Source: Methylophilus sp. DW102
GTDB taxonomy: Bacteria; Pseudomonadota; Gammaproteobacteria; Burkholderiales; Methylophilaceae
DNA: 64,000 bases
NCBI RefSeq assembly: GCF_037076555.1
Contig: NZ_AP029023.1
Coordinates: 1,488,001 to 1,552,000 of the forward strand
Reading direction: 5' to 3'
In this document: positions 18,167-28,976 of the stretch, piece by piece
Layout of the letters: every line of letters starts with the position of its first letter
Numbering within the stretch: the stretch's first letter is position 1
Notes under the pieces: generated by a model
The model's database searches: none
The model's input: the letters and a program-made list of their open reading frames with translations, nothing else
What the model was told of the DNA's origin: nothing
Made by a program: the position numbers and the translations under genes

Positions 18167-18950
18167 GCAGGATCAATGCTGCCAGCTCTTCAATCGAGCG
18201 GCTCGTCGAGTCCGCCCATGGAATGCCAGCCTTACGCATCATGCCTTCGGCAATTTCGATTTCCTTACGGCAGTTATCCATGGAGGCATAAAAGCTGTCT
18301 GGACGGCGCTCGTTACGCACCGAGTGCAGACGCTCAGGTTTGATGGTCAGACCAAAAATTTTGTCCAGGTTTTTTTGTAAAGCCGCGGGCAGGGCACCGC
18401 GTTCAAAGTCTTCTGGAATCAATGGATAATTGGCCGCCTTGATACCAAACTGCATGGCCAGGTAAATACTCGTCGGTGTTTTCCCGCAACGAGAAACCCC
18501 GATCAGAATCACATCCGCTTCATCCAGCCCCGAGTTAGTCATGCCATCGTCGTGGTTGAGCGTGAAGTTAATCGCCTCCATGCGCTCAAGATAACTTTGC
18601 CCTTTGACGCTATACGCAATGCTGGCGCCAGTCAGCGGCTCTTGGTTAAGCTCGGATCCCAGCGGGTAGATAAAGCGATGGAACAGGTCAATAAAGTAAG
18701 CGTTGGCCTGCTTTAAATGATTACGATGCTCACCGTTACCGATGGACATAATCACGATAGGACGAATCCCATCCTGCTCAGCCACTCGTTGGATATGTTC
18801 AAACGCGGCTTGTACTCTTTCATCGTTATCGGTGAAAGGCAGGCGGGTCGTGGTGAATTGTGTGTTTGGAAAATGCTCGAGCAGCTTGCTCAAGGCACCC
18901 GCCGTAATCCCCGTACCATCAGAAATAATAAATACAGAACGGTGATTCAT
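18147..18950 (-). CDS. ppsR: PEP synthase regulatory protein (kinase/pyrophosphorylase)
   Basis: 267 residues of the DUF299 family. PpsR inactivates phosphoenolpyruvate synthase by ADP-dependent phosphorylation of a threonine and reactivates it by Pi-dependent dephosphorylation. The start SVFIISDGTGITAGAL and the P-loop GVSRCGKTPTS (about residues 151-161) are characteristic. It lies 44 bases downstream of ppsA on the same strand, so the target and its regulator are probably co-transcribed; in E. coli the two genes are divergent. The last codons run into the terminator stem. Confidence 0.93.
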   Translation of the reverse strand: MNHRSVFIISDGTGITAGALSKLLEHFPNTQFTTTRLPFTDNDERVQAAFEHIQRVAEQDGIRPIVIMSIGNGEHRNHLKQANAYFIDLFHRFIYPLGSELNQEPLTGASIAYSVKGQSYLERMEAINFTLNHDDGMTNSGLDEADVILIGVSRCGKTPTSIYLAMQFGIKAANYPLIPEDFERGALPAALQKNLDKIFGLTIKPERLHSVRNERRPDSFYASMDNCRKEIEIAEGMMRKAGIPWADSTSRSIEELAALILQKIRQR

Positions 18951-18994
18951 ACAGGTAGGTGCCTCAAGTCAAATGCTGTTTTAATACTGACTGC

Positions 18995-21367
<2,373 letters not shown>

Positions 21368-21570
21368 ATAAAACCCTTAATGATTTAAAACTGGTGATAA
21401 TCTATCGCGAAATGCAATGGATTGAATTCGATAAATAGAGGCCGTTTGCCAGACATCGTCTGATTATAGAATGACTTTTATTCCGTGCATTATGCCAAAA
21501 TCATGTTTTAATGTCACGTCAACGTCAAAGACGTGAAATAATTTTTTTCACACTAAATAATATTAATGCC

Positions 21571-22545
21571 ATGAATGCTCAGATCCCTGTCGATCGTTCG
21601 GTCAGTGTGGCCACTTATGGGCGTTTGCACCTGGGTTTTTTTAACCTCGGTGCGGACGATACGCGCCGGTTTGGTAGCATGGGGGTGGCGATCGATGCCT
21701 TTCAAACCGCGCTGACTGCCAGTATTGGCCCACAGTCTGCGCCACTGGATAGCTGGGCCGCTGCCATTGTACACCGTCATCTGGCTGCGCTTGGCGTGCA
21801 ACAAGCCGTCAATCTGAATATACAGCAGGCAATCCCTCGCCATGGCGGGCTGGGCTCAGGCACGCAGATGGCCCTCGCCATTGGCGTCGCCCTCAATCAC
21901 CTGTTTGCTCACACACTCACTGAATCGCACATTGCAGCCTTGCATCAGCGTGGTGGTCGTTCGGGCATAGGCATTGGTACCTTTGTTCAGGGCGGCCTGA
22001 TTGTCGATGGCGGCCGTGGCCCGAATACCGTGGTGCCTCCCATTCTGGTTAGGCATGCGTTTCCGCAAGACTGGCATTTTTTGCTAATCACCGACAATAG
22101 CCGCGATGGCCTGCATGGGCAAGGTGAAAAAACAGCATTCCAACAATTGGCCCCGCAATCGGCCGCAGCCACCCAGGCGATACAGCAGCAACTGCTCAGT
22201 CACGGACTGCCTGCCTTGATCGAACAGGATTTTGCTGCATTCAGCCAGTTTGTAGGCGATTTGCAAGCCTACAACGCCGACTATTTTGCCCCAGCCCAGG
22301 GCGGCCTCTACGCCAGCCAAGGCGTCAGCCAGATTCTGGAGCAGCTCAAAGCGCAGGGACATCGTGGCTTGGGGCAAACCTCCTGGGGGCCGACCGGATT
22401 TGTATTATTACCAACGCGTGCAGCAGCGGTAGCCTTGCAGATGCAATTGCTTGCCCGGTATGAAGATCGGCCTGCACTGGGGTTTATCGTCACAGCAGCC
22501 ATAAATTCGCCAGCCTTGATTGAGGTCAAGGCATCTGTCGATTAA
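21571..22545 (+). CDS. mptG: Beta-ribofuranosylaminobenzene 5'-phosphate synthase
   Basis: 324 residues from ATG 21571 (MNAQIPVDRS); an in-frame ATG at 21511 adds 20 unlikely residues (RQRQRREIIFF). This GHMP-kinase-like enzyme joins 4-aminobenzoate to PRPP with loss of CO2, the first committed step to tetrahydromethanopterin. ATYGRLHLGFFNLG at the start and RHGGLGSGTQMALAIG around residue 90 are the family signature, as is GRSGIGIGTF. Methylotrophs carry it (Orf4 in older naming) as part of the archaeal-like H4MPT set, which continues here with mtdB, mch and the two ATP-grasp genes. Confidence 0.92.
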   Translation: MNAQIPVDRSVSVATYGRLHLGFFNLGADDTRRFGSMGVAIDAFQTALTASIGPQSAPLDSWAAAIVHRHLAALGVQQAVNLNIQQAIPRHGGLGSGTQMALAIGVALNHLFAHTLTESHIAALHQRGGRSGIGIGTFVQGGLIVDGGRGPNTVVPPILVRHAFPQDWHFLLITDNSRDGLHGQGEKTAFQQLAPQSAAATQAIQQQLLSHGLPALIEQDFAAFSQFVGDLQAYNADYFAPAQGGLYASQGVSQILEQLKAQGHRGLGQTSWGPTGFVLLPTRAAAVALQMQLLARYEDRPALGFIVTAAINSPALIEVKASVD

Positions 22546-22665
22546 CTTTTATTAAGATAATTTTGAAAAGTTACAATTTTCACGGTCTGCTCTTGATTTT
22601 GAACGGGGCTCTTAGTGTGTATATTTGAGCCTGAATCTATTTAACAAACGGTTTCAGGGGGAACA

Positions 22666-23559
22666 ATGAAGAAAACCAGCATTATGCATTTGTTTACAGC
22701 CGCAAAAAATGCGAGTCCATTTGATGTCAATATGGCATTTGATGCAGGCTATGAAAAAATTATTTCTTATACCGACGTCACCCTGAATGAAATCATTCCA
22801 TTGACTCAGGATGCCATTTTCTCCCGCAGTCCGAGTGGCCTCAAACAACAGGCCTTGTTTTTTGGCGGCCGTGATATTCAAGTCGCGCTTGAAATGCAGA
22901 AGCAGGCACGTAGTGCCATGTTCAAACCTTTTGAGTGTCATACTTTTTCTGATCCTTCTGGCGCGTTTACAACCGCGGCAGCCATGTTGGCCAAGGTTGA
23001 TTTTTACTTGCAAAAGTCCGGCAGCGGCCTGGGCAAGGAAAAAGTCGCCATTTTTGGTGCCAGTGGCACGGTAGGTTCTACCGCGGCATTGATCGCGGCA
23101 CGCCAGGGCGCAACGGTGCTAATGGTGGCTCATGCCGAAATCGCGAGCATGCAGGCTTATGTGGACAAGTTGTCGACCAGTTACGACGTCAAATTGCAAG
23201 TGGTGGATGGTAGCAATGAAGCTGCGAAAATGGCGGTGTTGAACGAAGCCAGCGTGGCATTGTGTGCAACCCCGGCCGGCGTGCGTGTGCTCGAAGTGCG
23301 TCATTTCGCCAACTCCAAAACACTGAAGGTGGTTGCAGATGTCAATGCCGTACCGCCGTCTGGCATTGAAGGCGTGGACACCTTCTCGAATGGTGGCATG
23401 ATTGAAGGCACGCAAGTCGCCGGTTTTGGTGCGCTGGCGATTGGTCAGCTCAAATATGTCACCCAGAATAAATTGCTGGAGCAAATGTTGCAGAGCGAGA
23501 GCCCGATGCACATTGATTATCATGAGGCATATGAATATGCCTGTGCGCACGTAGAATAG
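22666..23559 (+). CDS. mtdB: NAD(P)-dependent methylene-tetrahydromethanopterin dehydrogenase
   Basis: 297 residues. MtdB oxidises methylene-H4MPT to methenyl-H4MPT in the cytoplasmic formaldehyde oxidation route. The N-terminal KKTSIMHLFTAAKNASPFDVN and the Rossmann segment FGASGTVGSTAALIAARQGA (about 124-143) are clear. MtdA, the H4F/NADP enzyme, is related, but the neighbourhood of mch and other H4MPT genes favours MtdB. A strong ribosome-binding site (agggggaac) precedes the ATG, and the ATP-grasp gene follows after seven bases. Confidence 0.92.
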   Translation: MKKTSIMHLFTAAKNASPFDVNMAFDAGYEKIISYTDVTLNEIIPLTQDAIFSRSPSGLKQQALFFGGRDIQVALEMQKQARSAMFKPFECHTFSDPSGAFTTAAAMLAKVDFYLQKSGSGLGKEKVAIFGASGTVGSTAALIAARQGATVLMVAHAEIASMQAYVDKLSTSYDVKLQVVDGSNEAAKMAVLNEASVALCATPAGVRVLEVRHFANSKTLKVVADVNAVPPSGIEGVDTFSNGGMIEGTQVAGFGALAIGQLKYVTQNKLLEQMLQSESPMHIDYHEAYEYACAHVE

Positions 23560-23566
23560 GCTGCGC

Positions 23567-24676
23567 TTGCGGTTGGCCATTTTGTCGCACAGTGCACGCA
23601 TTTATAGCCAGATGGCACGACGTGAGGGCTTTAACGTGTTGGCTGTGGACGCGTTTGCGGATGCCGAGACGCGACAAGCCGCACAAGCCTGTGTTATCTG
23701 GCCAGGGTTTGACAACCCTGGGGCTGCACACGGGATGGCCGACCTGGTTGTGCAACTGGATGCGTTTGCACCAGAGGCCGTTGTGTTCGGTTCAGGATTT
23801 GAAGCCAATACAAAAGCGTATCAAGCATTGTGCGAGCGCTATCCGGTGTACGCTAATGCTGCTGAGGTCGTGATGGAGGTGAAGGACCCTTTCGTATTGC
23901 AGCAGACTTGTGAGCGCAGCGGCGTAGCATCGCCCATGGTGACAAGGCAAAAGCCGGTTTCTGGCACTTGGCTGTATAAACAGATTGGAGCATGCGGTGG
24001 CGGACATGTGCAGATCGACGATTGCTCAACGACAGCACCGTCTGTAGCTTTTGACCAAGCCTATTGGCAAGCTTTTCAAGCGGGCCAGGCTGTTGGTCTG
24101 TTGTTTATCGCCCAGTCAAATGCATGCGAGCTGATTGGCGTACATGCGCTCAAACAGCGGCCCGGCAGGTTTACCTATGCTGGCGCGAGCCGCCTGCACG
24201 ATGAAAAAATATGGGCGGCAGCGCAGCAAGTGTTGAACGCGCTCCTGCCAAACTTAAATTTGATAGGCTTGAATAGCCTGGATGCGATCTGGGTAGAGGG
24301 CACTTTACATGTGCTCGAGATCAATCCACGACTCAGTGCCAGCATGCGATTGTATAGCCAGATGCCTCTGATACAAGCACATCTGGCCAGTTGCCAGCAA
24401 GCGCAAGGGCCTGCACTTAGTCGACTGACAGGCTACGCCAGCCATTGTATTGCTTATGCCCAACAGGCTATCACGGTCGGTTCACTCGACTGGCCAGAAT
24501 GGGTAGAAGATCGGCCAACAACCCATGAGATTGCAGCCGGACAACCGGTGTGCAGTCTTTATGCTGAAGCAGAGACCGCGCGCGAGGTGCACGCGGCCTT
24601 GCAAGACCAAAAAACACAACTTGAAAAATTATGGGGGACGTATGTCTGCAAGCACATCGAATTCAATATCCACTAA
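23567..24676 (+). CDS. ATP-grasp protein of the H4MPT cluster (Orf17-like)
   Basis: 369 residues from TTG at 23567, seven bases after mtdB and preceded by AATAGG. The middle and C-terminal parts form an ATP-grasp fold, with LYKQIGACGGGHVQ as the nucleotide loop (about 130-144) and LHVLEINPRLSASM (near 246-259) as the metal-binding strand. ATP-grasp enzymes form amide or related bonds via acyl phosphates; in H4MPT biosynthesis such an enzyme could act in side-chain or pterin assembly. Clusters in other methylotrophs contain a gene called orf17 of this type; equivalence is my recollection. The 3' end overlaps mch by 35 bases. Confidence 0.8.
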   Translation: MRLAILSHSARIYSQMARREGFNVLAVDAFADAETRQAAQACVIWPGFDNPGAAHGMADLVVQLDAFAPEAVVFGSGFEANTKAYQALCERYPVYANAAEVVMEVKDPFVLQQTCERSGVASPMVTRQKPVSGTWLYKQIGACGGGHVQIDDCSTTAPSVAFDQAYWQAFQAGQAVGLLFIAQSNACELIGVHALKQRPGRFTYAGASRLHDEKIWAAAQQVLNALLPNLNLIGLNSLDAIWVEGTLHVLEINPRLSASMRLYSQMPLIQAHLASCQQAQGPALSRLTGYASHCIAYAQQAITVGSLDWPEWVEDRPTTHEIAAGQPVCSLYAEAETAREVHAALQDQKTQLEKLWGTYVCKHIEFNIH

Positions 24677-25637
24677 TGAGCAACCATCAAGCATTAGCGT
24701 TCAACGCTATAGCGCACCGCTCGTTGCTGAGATGGTTGCCAATGCAGCCGCCTTGGGATGTGTGGTATCCACGCACGAGACAGGTGCAACCATCGTCGAT
24801 GCCGGCATTCAAGTGCCGGGAGGATTGGAAGCCGGTCGCCTGATTGCTGAAATCTGTATGGGCGGACTCGGTAATGTGGCCTTGCGCCATGTGCCGCAAT
24901 TTGCCAACTGGCCATTAAGCGTGGTGGTCACGGCCAAACAACCGGTGATTGCCTGCCTGGGCAGCCAGTATGCCGGTTGGGCGCTGTCCCATGAGAAATT
25001 CTTTTCGCTGGGTAGCGGCCCTGCACGGGCGATTGCACAGCGTGAAGAGGTGTTTAAAGACATCAATTACCGCGACCAGGGCGAACAATCGGTATTGGTG
25101 CTTGAAACTGACAAGGTGCCGCCTGCCGCCGTGATTGAAAAAGTATCCAAAGACACCGGGCTTCCGGCGAATAAACTTACCTTTATCCTGACGCCTACAC
25201 GCAGTGTGGCCGGTTCATTGCAAGTGACTGCGCGCGTGCTCGAAGTAGCCTTGCATAAATGTCACGCCTTGCATTTTGATTTGTCTGCCATTGTGGATGG
25301 CTACGGGATTGCGCCGGTGCCTGCACCATCGCCAGACTTTATCGTCGGCATGGGCCGCACCAATGATGCGATTTTGTTTGGTGGCTTTGTGCAGTTGTTT
25401 GTGAATACGGACGATGCTGCGGCAGAAGCCCTGGCAACACAATTACCTTCTTCCGCCTCTAAAGACTATGGTCGTCCTTTTGCTGAGGTATTTAAAGCGG
25501 TCAATATGGACTTTTACCAGATTGATCCGATGTTATTCTCTCCGGCCAAAGTCAGTGTCAGCAATATGAAAACAGGCCGCACATTCTTTGCTGGAAAGTT
25601 TAATGAAGATCTTTTAAATCAATCTTTTGGTAGCTAA
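24642..25637 (+). CDS. mch: Methenyltetrahydromethanopterin cyclohydrolase
   Basis: 331 residues from ATG 24642, which has GGGGGA seven bases upstream. An in-frame ATG at 24525 would add 39 residues read from inside the ATP-grasp gene and was rejected. Mch hydrolyses methenyl-H4MPT to 5-formyl-H4MPT, between MtdB and the formyltransferase/hydrolase complex. Family segments include GGLEAGRLIAEICMGGLG, SQYAGWALSHEKFFSLGSGPARA and the C-terminal GRPFAEVFKAVNMDFYQIDP. The start codon lies inside the preceding coding sequence, suggesting coupled translation. Confidence 0.95.
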   Translation: MSASTSNSISTNEQPSSISVQRYSAPLVAEMVANAAALGCVVSTHETGATIVDAGIQVPGGLEAGRLIAEICMGGLGNVALRHVPQFANWPLSVVVTAKQPVIACLGSQYAGWALSHEKFFSLGSGPARAIAQREEVFKDINYRDQGEQSVLVLETDKVPPAAVIEKVSKDTGLPANKLTFILTPTRSVAGSLQVTARVLEVALHKCHALHFDLSAIVDGYGIAPVPAPSPDFIVGMGRTNDAILFGGFVQLFVNTDDAAAEALATQLPSSASKDYGRPFAEVFKAVNMDFYQIDPMLFSPAKVSVSNMKTGRTFFAGKFNEDLLNQSFGS

Positions 25638-25713
25638 ATCTCAAGTGATTTAATATGTTCCGAGGGCAGGCGTCAGGTCTCAAAACCTGCACCTGCGTCA
25701 TCGTACAAGCCTT

Positions 25714-26610
25714 ATGCAAGTTGTTCCCATTTTTACTGACGAAGTGGCCCAGGCCGGTGGCTGGCATGGGCAGAGCTTGGCTCAGGCGTTTGCCCGTCGT
25801 GGCTGGCAAGCGCTGATGGTGTCACTGGATAGCTGTCATCTGAGTATCGCCAATCAGCAGGTGCTGATTCATATCCCCGGCTTGACGCAACCAGCCCCCA
25901 TGGCCTTTGTGCGTGGGGTGGCCGCAGGCACGACACAACAAATTATTACGCGCATGAACCTGCTGCATACTTTGCAGCGGCAGGGCATGGTCATTTATAA
26001 CTCGGCACGTGCCATCGAAACCACGGTGGATAAAGGGCTCACCAGTCAATTGCTGGCAGAGCAGGGCGTGGCGACGCCAGTTACCTGGGTCTGTGAGCAC
26101 CGGCACATTGCGCATGCGCTCATGCAGCAGGTGCTGGATACCGGAAAAACGCTGGTGATCAAGCCTTTGTTTGGCTCGCAAGGCAAGGGCGTGCGTCTCA
26201 TCGAAAGCCGTCAGCAGTTTGCCTTGCCGCAAGACCCTTTCGTTGATGGCGTGTATTACTTGCAGGAAAAAATTGAGTGCGGGCCTTACCAGCATGATTA
26301 CCGTGTGTTTGTGGTGCGCGGGGAGCCGATTGCCGTGATGCAGCGGCAAGGTGACAGCTGGTTGCATAATGTGGCGCGTGGTGCACGTTGCAGTGCCTGT
26401 GACGAACAAGATGTGGCTGACATTGGCGTGCGCGCTGCACAGGCTGTGAATATCGCCTATGCTGGGGTCGACGTGATGCGGGACAAGCATGGCAAATTAT
26501 GGGTGATCGAGGTTAACAGTATCCCGGCCTGGCGTGGGCTGCAAAGTATTACCTCGTTTGACATTGCTGATGTGCTGGTCAATGATTTGTTACAGCTGGC
26601 TGATGCTTAA
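25714..26610 (+). CDS. RimK-like ATP-grasp protein of the H4MPT cluster (Orf5-like)
   Basis: 298 residues. A RimK/MptN-type ATP-grasp fold is shown by LVIKPLFGSQGKGVRLIE (about 148-165, lysine and glycine-rich loop), the EKIECGPYQHDYRVFVV strand and the metal site LWVIEVNSIPAWRGLQ. Relatives such as archaeal MptN and RimK ligate glutamate, and H4MPT-linked pterins in methylotrophs carry glutamate, so a ligase in cofactor tailoring is a reasonable inference. It corresponds by context to orf5 of methylotroph H4MPT clusters. The next gene begins three bases after its stop. Confidence 0.85.
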   Translation: MQVVPIFTDEVAQAGGWHGQSLAQAFARRGWQALMVSLDSCHLSIANQQVLIHIPGLTQPAPMAFVRGVAAGTTQQIITRMNLLHTLQRQGMVIYNSARAIETTVDKGLTSQLLAEQGVATPVTWVCEHRHIAHALMQQVLDTGKTLVIKPLFGSQGKGVRLIESRQQFALPQDPFVDGVYYLQEKIECGPYQHDYRVFVVRGEPIAVMQRQGDSWLHNVARGARCSACDEQDVADIGVRAAQAVNIAYAGVDVMRDKHGKLWVIEVNSIPAWRGLQSITSFDIADVLVNDLLQLADA

Positions 26611-26613
26611 ACG

Positions 26614-27480
26614 ATGCAGATGAATACACAGATTCAAACCGCCTATTTACAGGCTTGTCTGGCCGAGCTCGAAGCGCTCAAGCCCGGCAATGTGCATATT
26701 TTTGCTGATGGACATGGCATGCAGGTCCAGCATTTCGTTGAAAGCGCACACGTCTCGGCACCCGCCCTGTGTGATGATGCACAATTTGGCAAGCGCAGCC
26801 TTGGGCAACGTATTTTGCAGGCCTTGCAGGCCACCTACACCCAAGTCGGTTGCAATACCAATTTGGGGATTGTCTTGTTGGTCGCGCCGCTGGTGCAGGC
26901 TACGGTGGATTATGCGGCTTTGCCGTTAAAGACCGGCTTGCAGCAAGTCTTGCAGCAGACCACGGTGGAAGATGCGGCAGCGGTCTATGCCGGGATTCGT
27001 CTGGTGAATCCTGCCGGCATGGGGCAGCGTAGTGAGCATGATGTTTCAGAAGCGCCACAGATTACCTTGTTGCAAGCCATGCAACTGGCCAGCGCGCAGG
27101 ATGAAATCGGCCGTCAATACAATGAGGGCTATGCCCGTCTGTTTGAGGAGGCACTGCCCCTTTATCTTGAACAATGCCAACGCTGGGAACGTCCCGCCTG
27201 GGCGTTGACGGCGGCTTATTTGTACTGGCTTTCCAGCGTGCCGGATAGTCATATTGTGCGCAAATATGGCTTGCTGACAGCGCATGAGGTGCAAACTACC
27301 GCCGAGCAGCATTATCAGGCACTGCTGGCGCTAGATAATCCTAAAACCTACCTGCCTGCATTGCTGGCCTGGGATCAGTCACTGAAAGCGGAGCGCTTAA
27401 ATCCAGGCACCAGTGCTGATTTAACGGTCATCACAGCCATGTTGGCAAACATGCAAACAACTGGCGGCCACACCCTATAA
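26614..27480 (+). CDS. CitG/MdcB-like protein of the H4MPT cluster (Orf7-like)
   Basis: 288 residues of the triphosphoribosyl-dephospho-CoA synthase family. The N-terminal ALKPGNVHIF resembles the PKPGLV motif of CitG, and TNLGIVLLVAPLVQA (about 81-95) is the conserved nucleotide-binding region. True CitG attaches ribose from dephospho-CoA; no citrate or malonate lyase genes are nearby, while H4MPT genes are, so this should be the homologue named orf7 in methylotroph clusters, needed for H4MPT-dependent formaldehyde oxidation. The reaction is not known to me. Confidence 0.85.
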   Translation: MQMNTQIQTAYLQACLAELEALKPGNVHIFADGHGMQVQHFVESAHVSAPALCDDAQFGKRSLGQRILQALQATYTQVGCNTNLGIVLLVAPLVQATVDYAALPLKTGLQQVLQQTTVEDAAAVYAGIRLVNPAGMGQRSEHDVSEAPQITLLQAMQLASAQDEIGRQYNEGYARLFEEALPLYLEQCQRWERPAWALTAAYLYWLSSVPDSHIVRKYGLLTAHEVQTTAEQHYQALLALDNPKTYLPALLAWDQSLKAERLNPGTSADLTVITAMLANMQTTGGHTL

Positions 27481-27542
27481 GTCAATGCCTGACCTGCGGT
27501 ATACTGCAGGATTGACATGTTTTAGTCAGTCTGGAGCCGCGT

Positions 27543-27917
27543 ATGTCCGAGCAAGTATTTACCGAGCAGGAAATTCAACAACTTTTGAGTAGCTCTTTGC
27601 CGCATTGGTACTATGAAGAGGGCTGGATACGCCGTAAATATAAAACCAATAGCTGGAAAGGGACGCTGATGGTGGTTAACACCATCGGTCATCTAGCAGA
27701 AGCGGCTTGGCACCATCCTGACCTGACGGTTTCTTATGCCTTTGTCATCGTCAAGTTATGCACGCACAGCGCAAAAGGTATCACGATGAAAGACATCGAA
27801 CTCGCCAGAAAAATTGAAGAGGTGATTCAATGGCAACCTGCTCAGCAAGCAGGCTCAGCCTTAGAGGGCACACCACAAGATGACCTCCGCTTTAGTTACG
27901 TCAAATACGACCAATAA
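27543..27917 (+). CDS. Pterin-4a-carbinolamine dehydratase-like protein
   Basis: 124 residues. The WHHPDLTV segment (56-63) with His57, His58 and Pro59, and His75 in CTHSAKGIT, are the catalytic positions of the PCD/DCoH family. Classical PCD recycles pterin carbinolamine after phenylalanine hydroxylation; no phhA is present. Homologues in methylotrophs occur with H4MPT genes and may take part in pterin metabolism, which is the better inference here. It has its own 62-bp upstream gap and a gtctggagc ribosome-binding site. Confidence 0.85.
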   Translation: MSEQVFTEQEIQQLLSSSLPHWYYEEGWIRRKYKTNSWKGTLMVVNTIGHLAEAAWHHPDLTVSYAFVIVKLCTHSAKGITMKDIELARKIEEVIQWQPAQQAGSALEGTPQDDLRFSYVKYDQ

Positions 27918-27955
27918 CTGTTTTTACGTTTAATCTTCATTGTTGATGTTGTTGT

Positions 27956-28906
27956 ATGCCTGCCCCAGATAAAAGCCATCTACCGCCAGCGATCTTTTTT
28001 ATGGGCCCGACGGCTAGTGGCAAAACCGCCGCCACCATTGCGCTAGCCCAGCGCTTTCCGGTGGAAATCATCAGTGTCGATTCTGCGCTTGTCTATCGCG
28101 GCATGGACATTGGCACCGCCAAACCCGATGCCGAGACCTTGCGCCAGGCGCCACACCATTTAATTGATTTAATCACGCCACTGGAGCAGTATTCCGCCGC
28201 CCAATTTGCCAAGGATGCGTTAGCGCTCATGCAGACGGCAACCGCCAACGGACGCATCCCGGTGCTCGTGGGCGGCACCATGCTTTATTTCAACGCCTTG
28301 CAACATGGCTTGAGCGACTTGCCGCCGGCGGACCCTGTCATCCGCGTGCAAATCGAAGCTGAAGCCAGTGCGGTTGGCTGGCCTGCCATGCATGCCCAAT
28401 TAGCCAGTATAGACCCCAGCGTCGCTGCCAAAATCCATACCACTGACTCACAACGCATCGAACGTGCGTTGGAAGTGTATCGCATCAGTGGACAGCCCAT
28501 GAGTGTCCTGCGCGCGCAGTCAGAAAAAGTCACGCTACCGTTTGATATCCTCAAAATCGCCCTCATGCCTAGCGATCGCAGTGTCTTGCATCAGCGCATT
28601 GCCGATCGTTTTCAAGCCATGCTGAAACAAGGCTTTATTGAGGAAGTTCAAGGCTTGCTCAGTGCCTATCCGCAACTCACCACCGAGACACCAAGCATGC
28701 GTTGCGTCGGTTACCGTCAGGTGTTGCAGCACCTCAATGGCGAGATTGACCTGCCCACCCTGGCTGATCATGGCGTCTACGCGACGCGGCAATTGGCGAA
28801 GCGCCAACTCACCTGGTTACGTGGTATGGATGATGTCGAGGTCCTGGATTGCTTAAGTCAGGATTGGATAAATCAGATGCTGACAAAGATAAAATTGCAT
28901 CTTTAA
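27956..28906 (+). CDS. miaA: tRNA dimethylallyltransferase
   Basis: 316 residues, the usual size. MiaA transfers a dimethylallyl group to N6 of A37 in tRNAs that read UNN codons. The P-loop GPTASGKTAATIAL (about 17-30), DSALVYRGMDIGTAKP and the RCVGYRQ motif in the C-terminal half are diagnostic. It follows the pterin dehydratase gene by 38 bases and may be read with it. A bidirectional terminator separates it from the convergent exopolysaccharide gene. Confidence 0.96.
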   Translation: MPAPDKSHLPPAIFFMGPTASGKTAATIALAQRFPVEIISVDSALVYRGMDIGTAKPDAETLRQAPHHLIDLITPLEQYSAAQFAKDALALMQTATANGRIPVLVGGTMLYFNALQHGLSDLPPADPVIRVQIEAEASAVGWPAMHAQLASIDPSVAAKIHTTDSQRIERALEVYRISGQPMSVLRAQSEKVTLPFDILKIALMPSDRSVLHQRIADRFQAMLKQGFIEEVQGLLSAYPQLTTETPSMRCVGYRQVLQHLNGEIDLPTLADHGVYATRQLAKRQLTWLRGMDDVEVLDCLSQDWINQMLTKIKLHL

Positions 28907-28929
28907 TTGTTGATTGATGTTTGAAACAA

Positions 28930-28957
28930 AAAAGCCTGACAAGGATGTCAGGCTTTT
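28930..28957. terminator. Bidirectional terminator between miaA and the EPS locus
   Basis: AAAAGCCTGACA pairs with TGTCAGGCTTTT over an AGGA-containing loop, with A-run and T-run on either side, located between two convergent genes. Confidence 0.9.
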
Positions 28958-28976
28958 CTACTATTCCAGAACCTAT

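Noticed and set aside
22600..22640. Possible hairpin before mtdB (GGGCTC and GAGCC)
   Set aside because: Short stem, long loop and no T-tract; not convincing as a terminator or riboswitch.
24525..24641. N-terminal extension of mch from an upstream ATG
   Set aside because: The extra 39 residues are a frame-shifted reading of the ATP-grasp gene; ATG 24642 has a strong ribosome-binding site.
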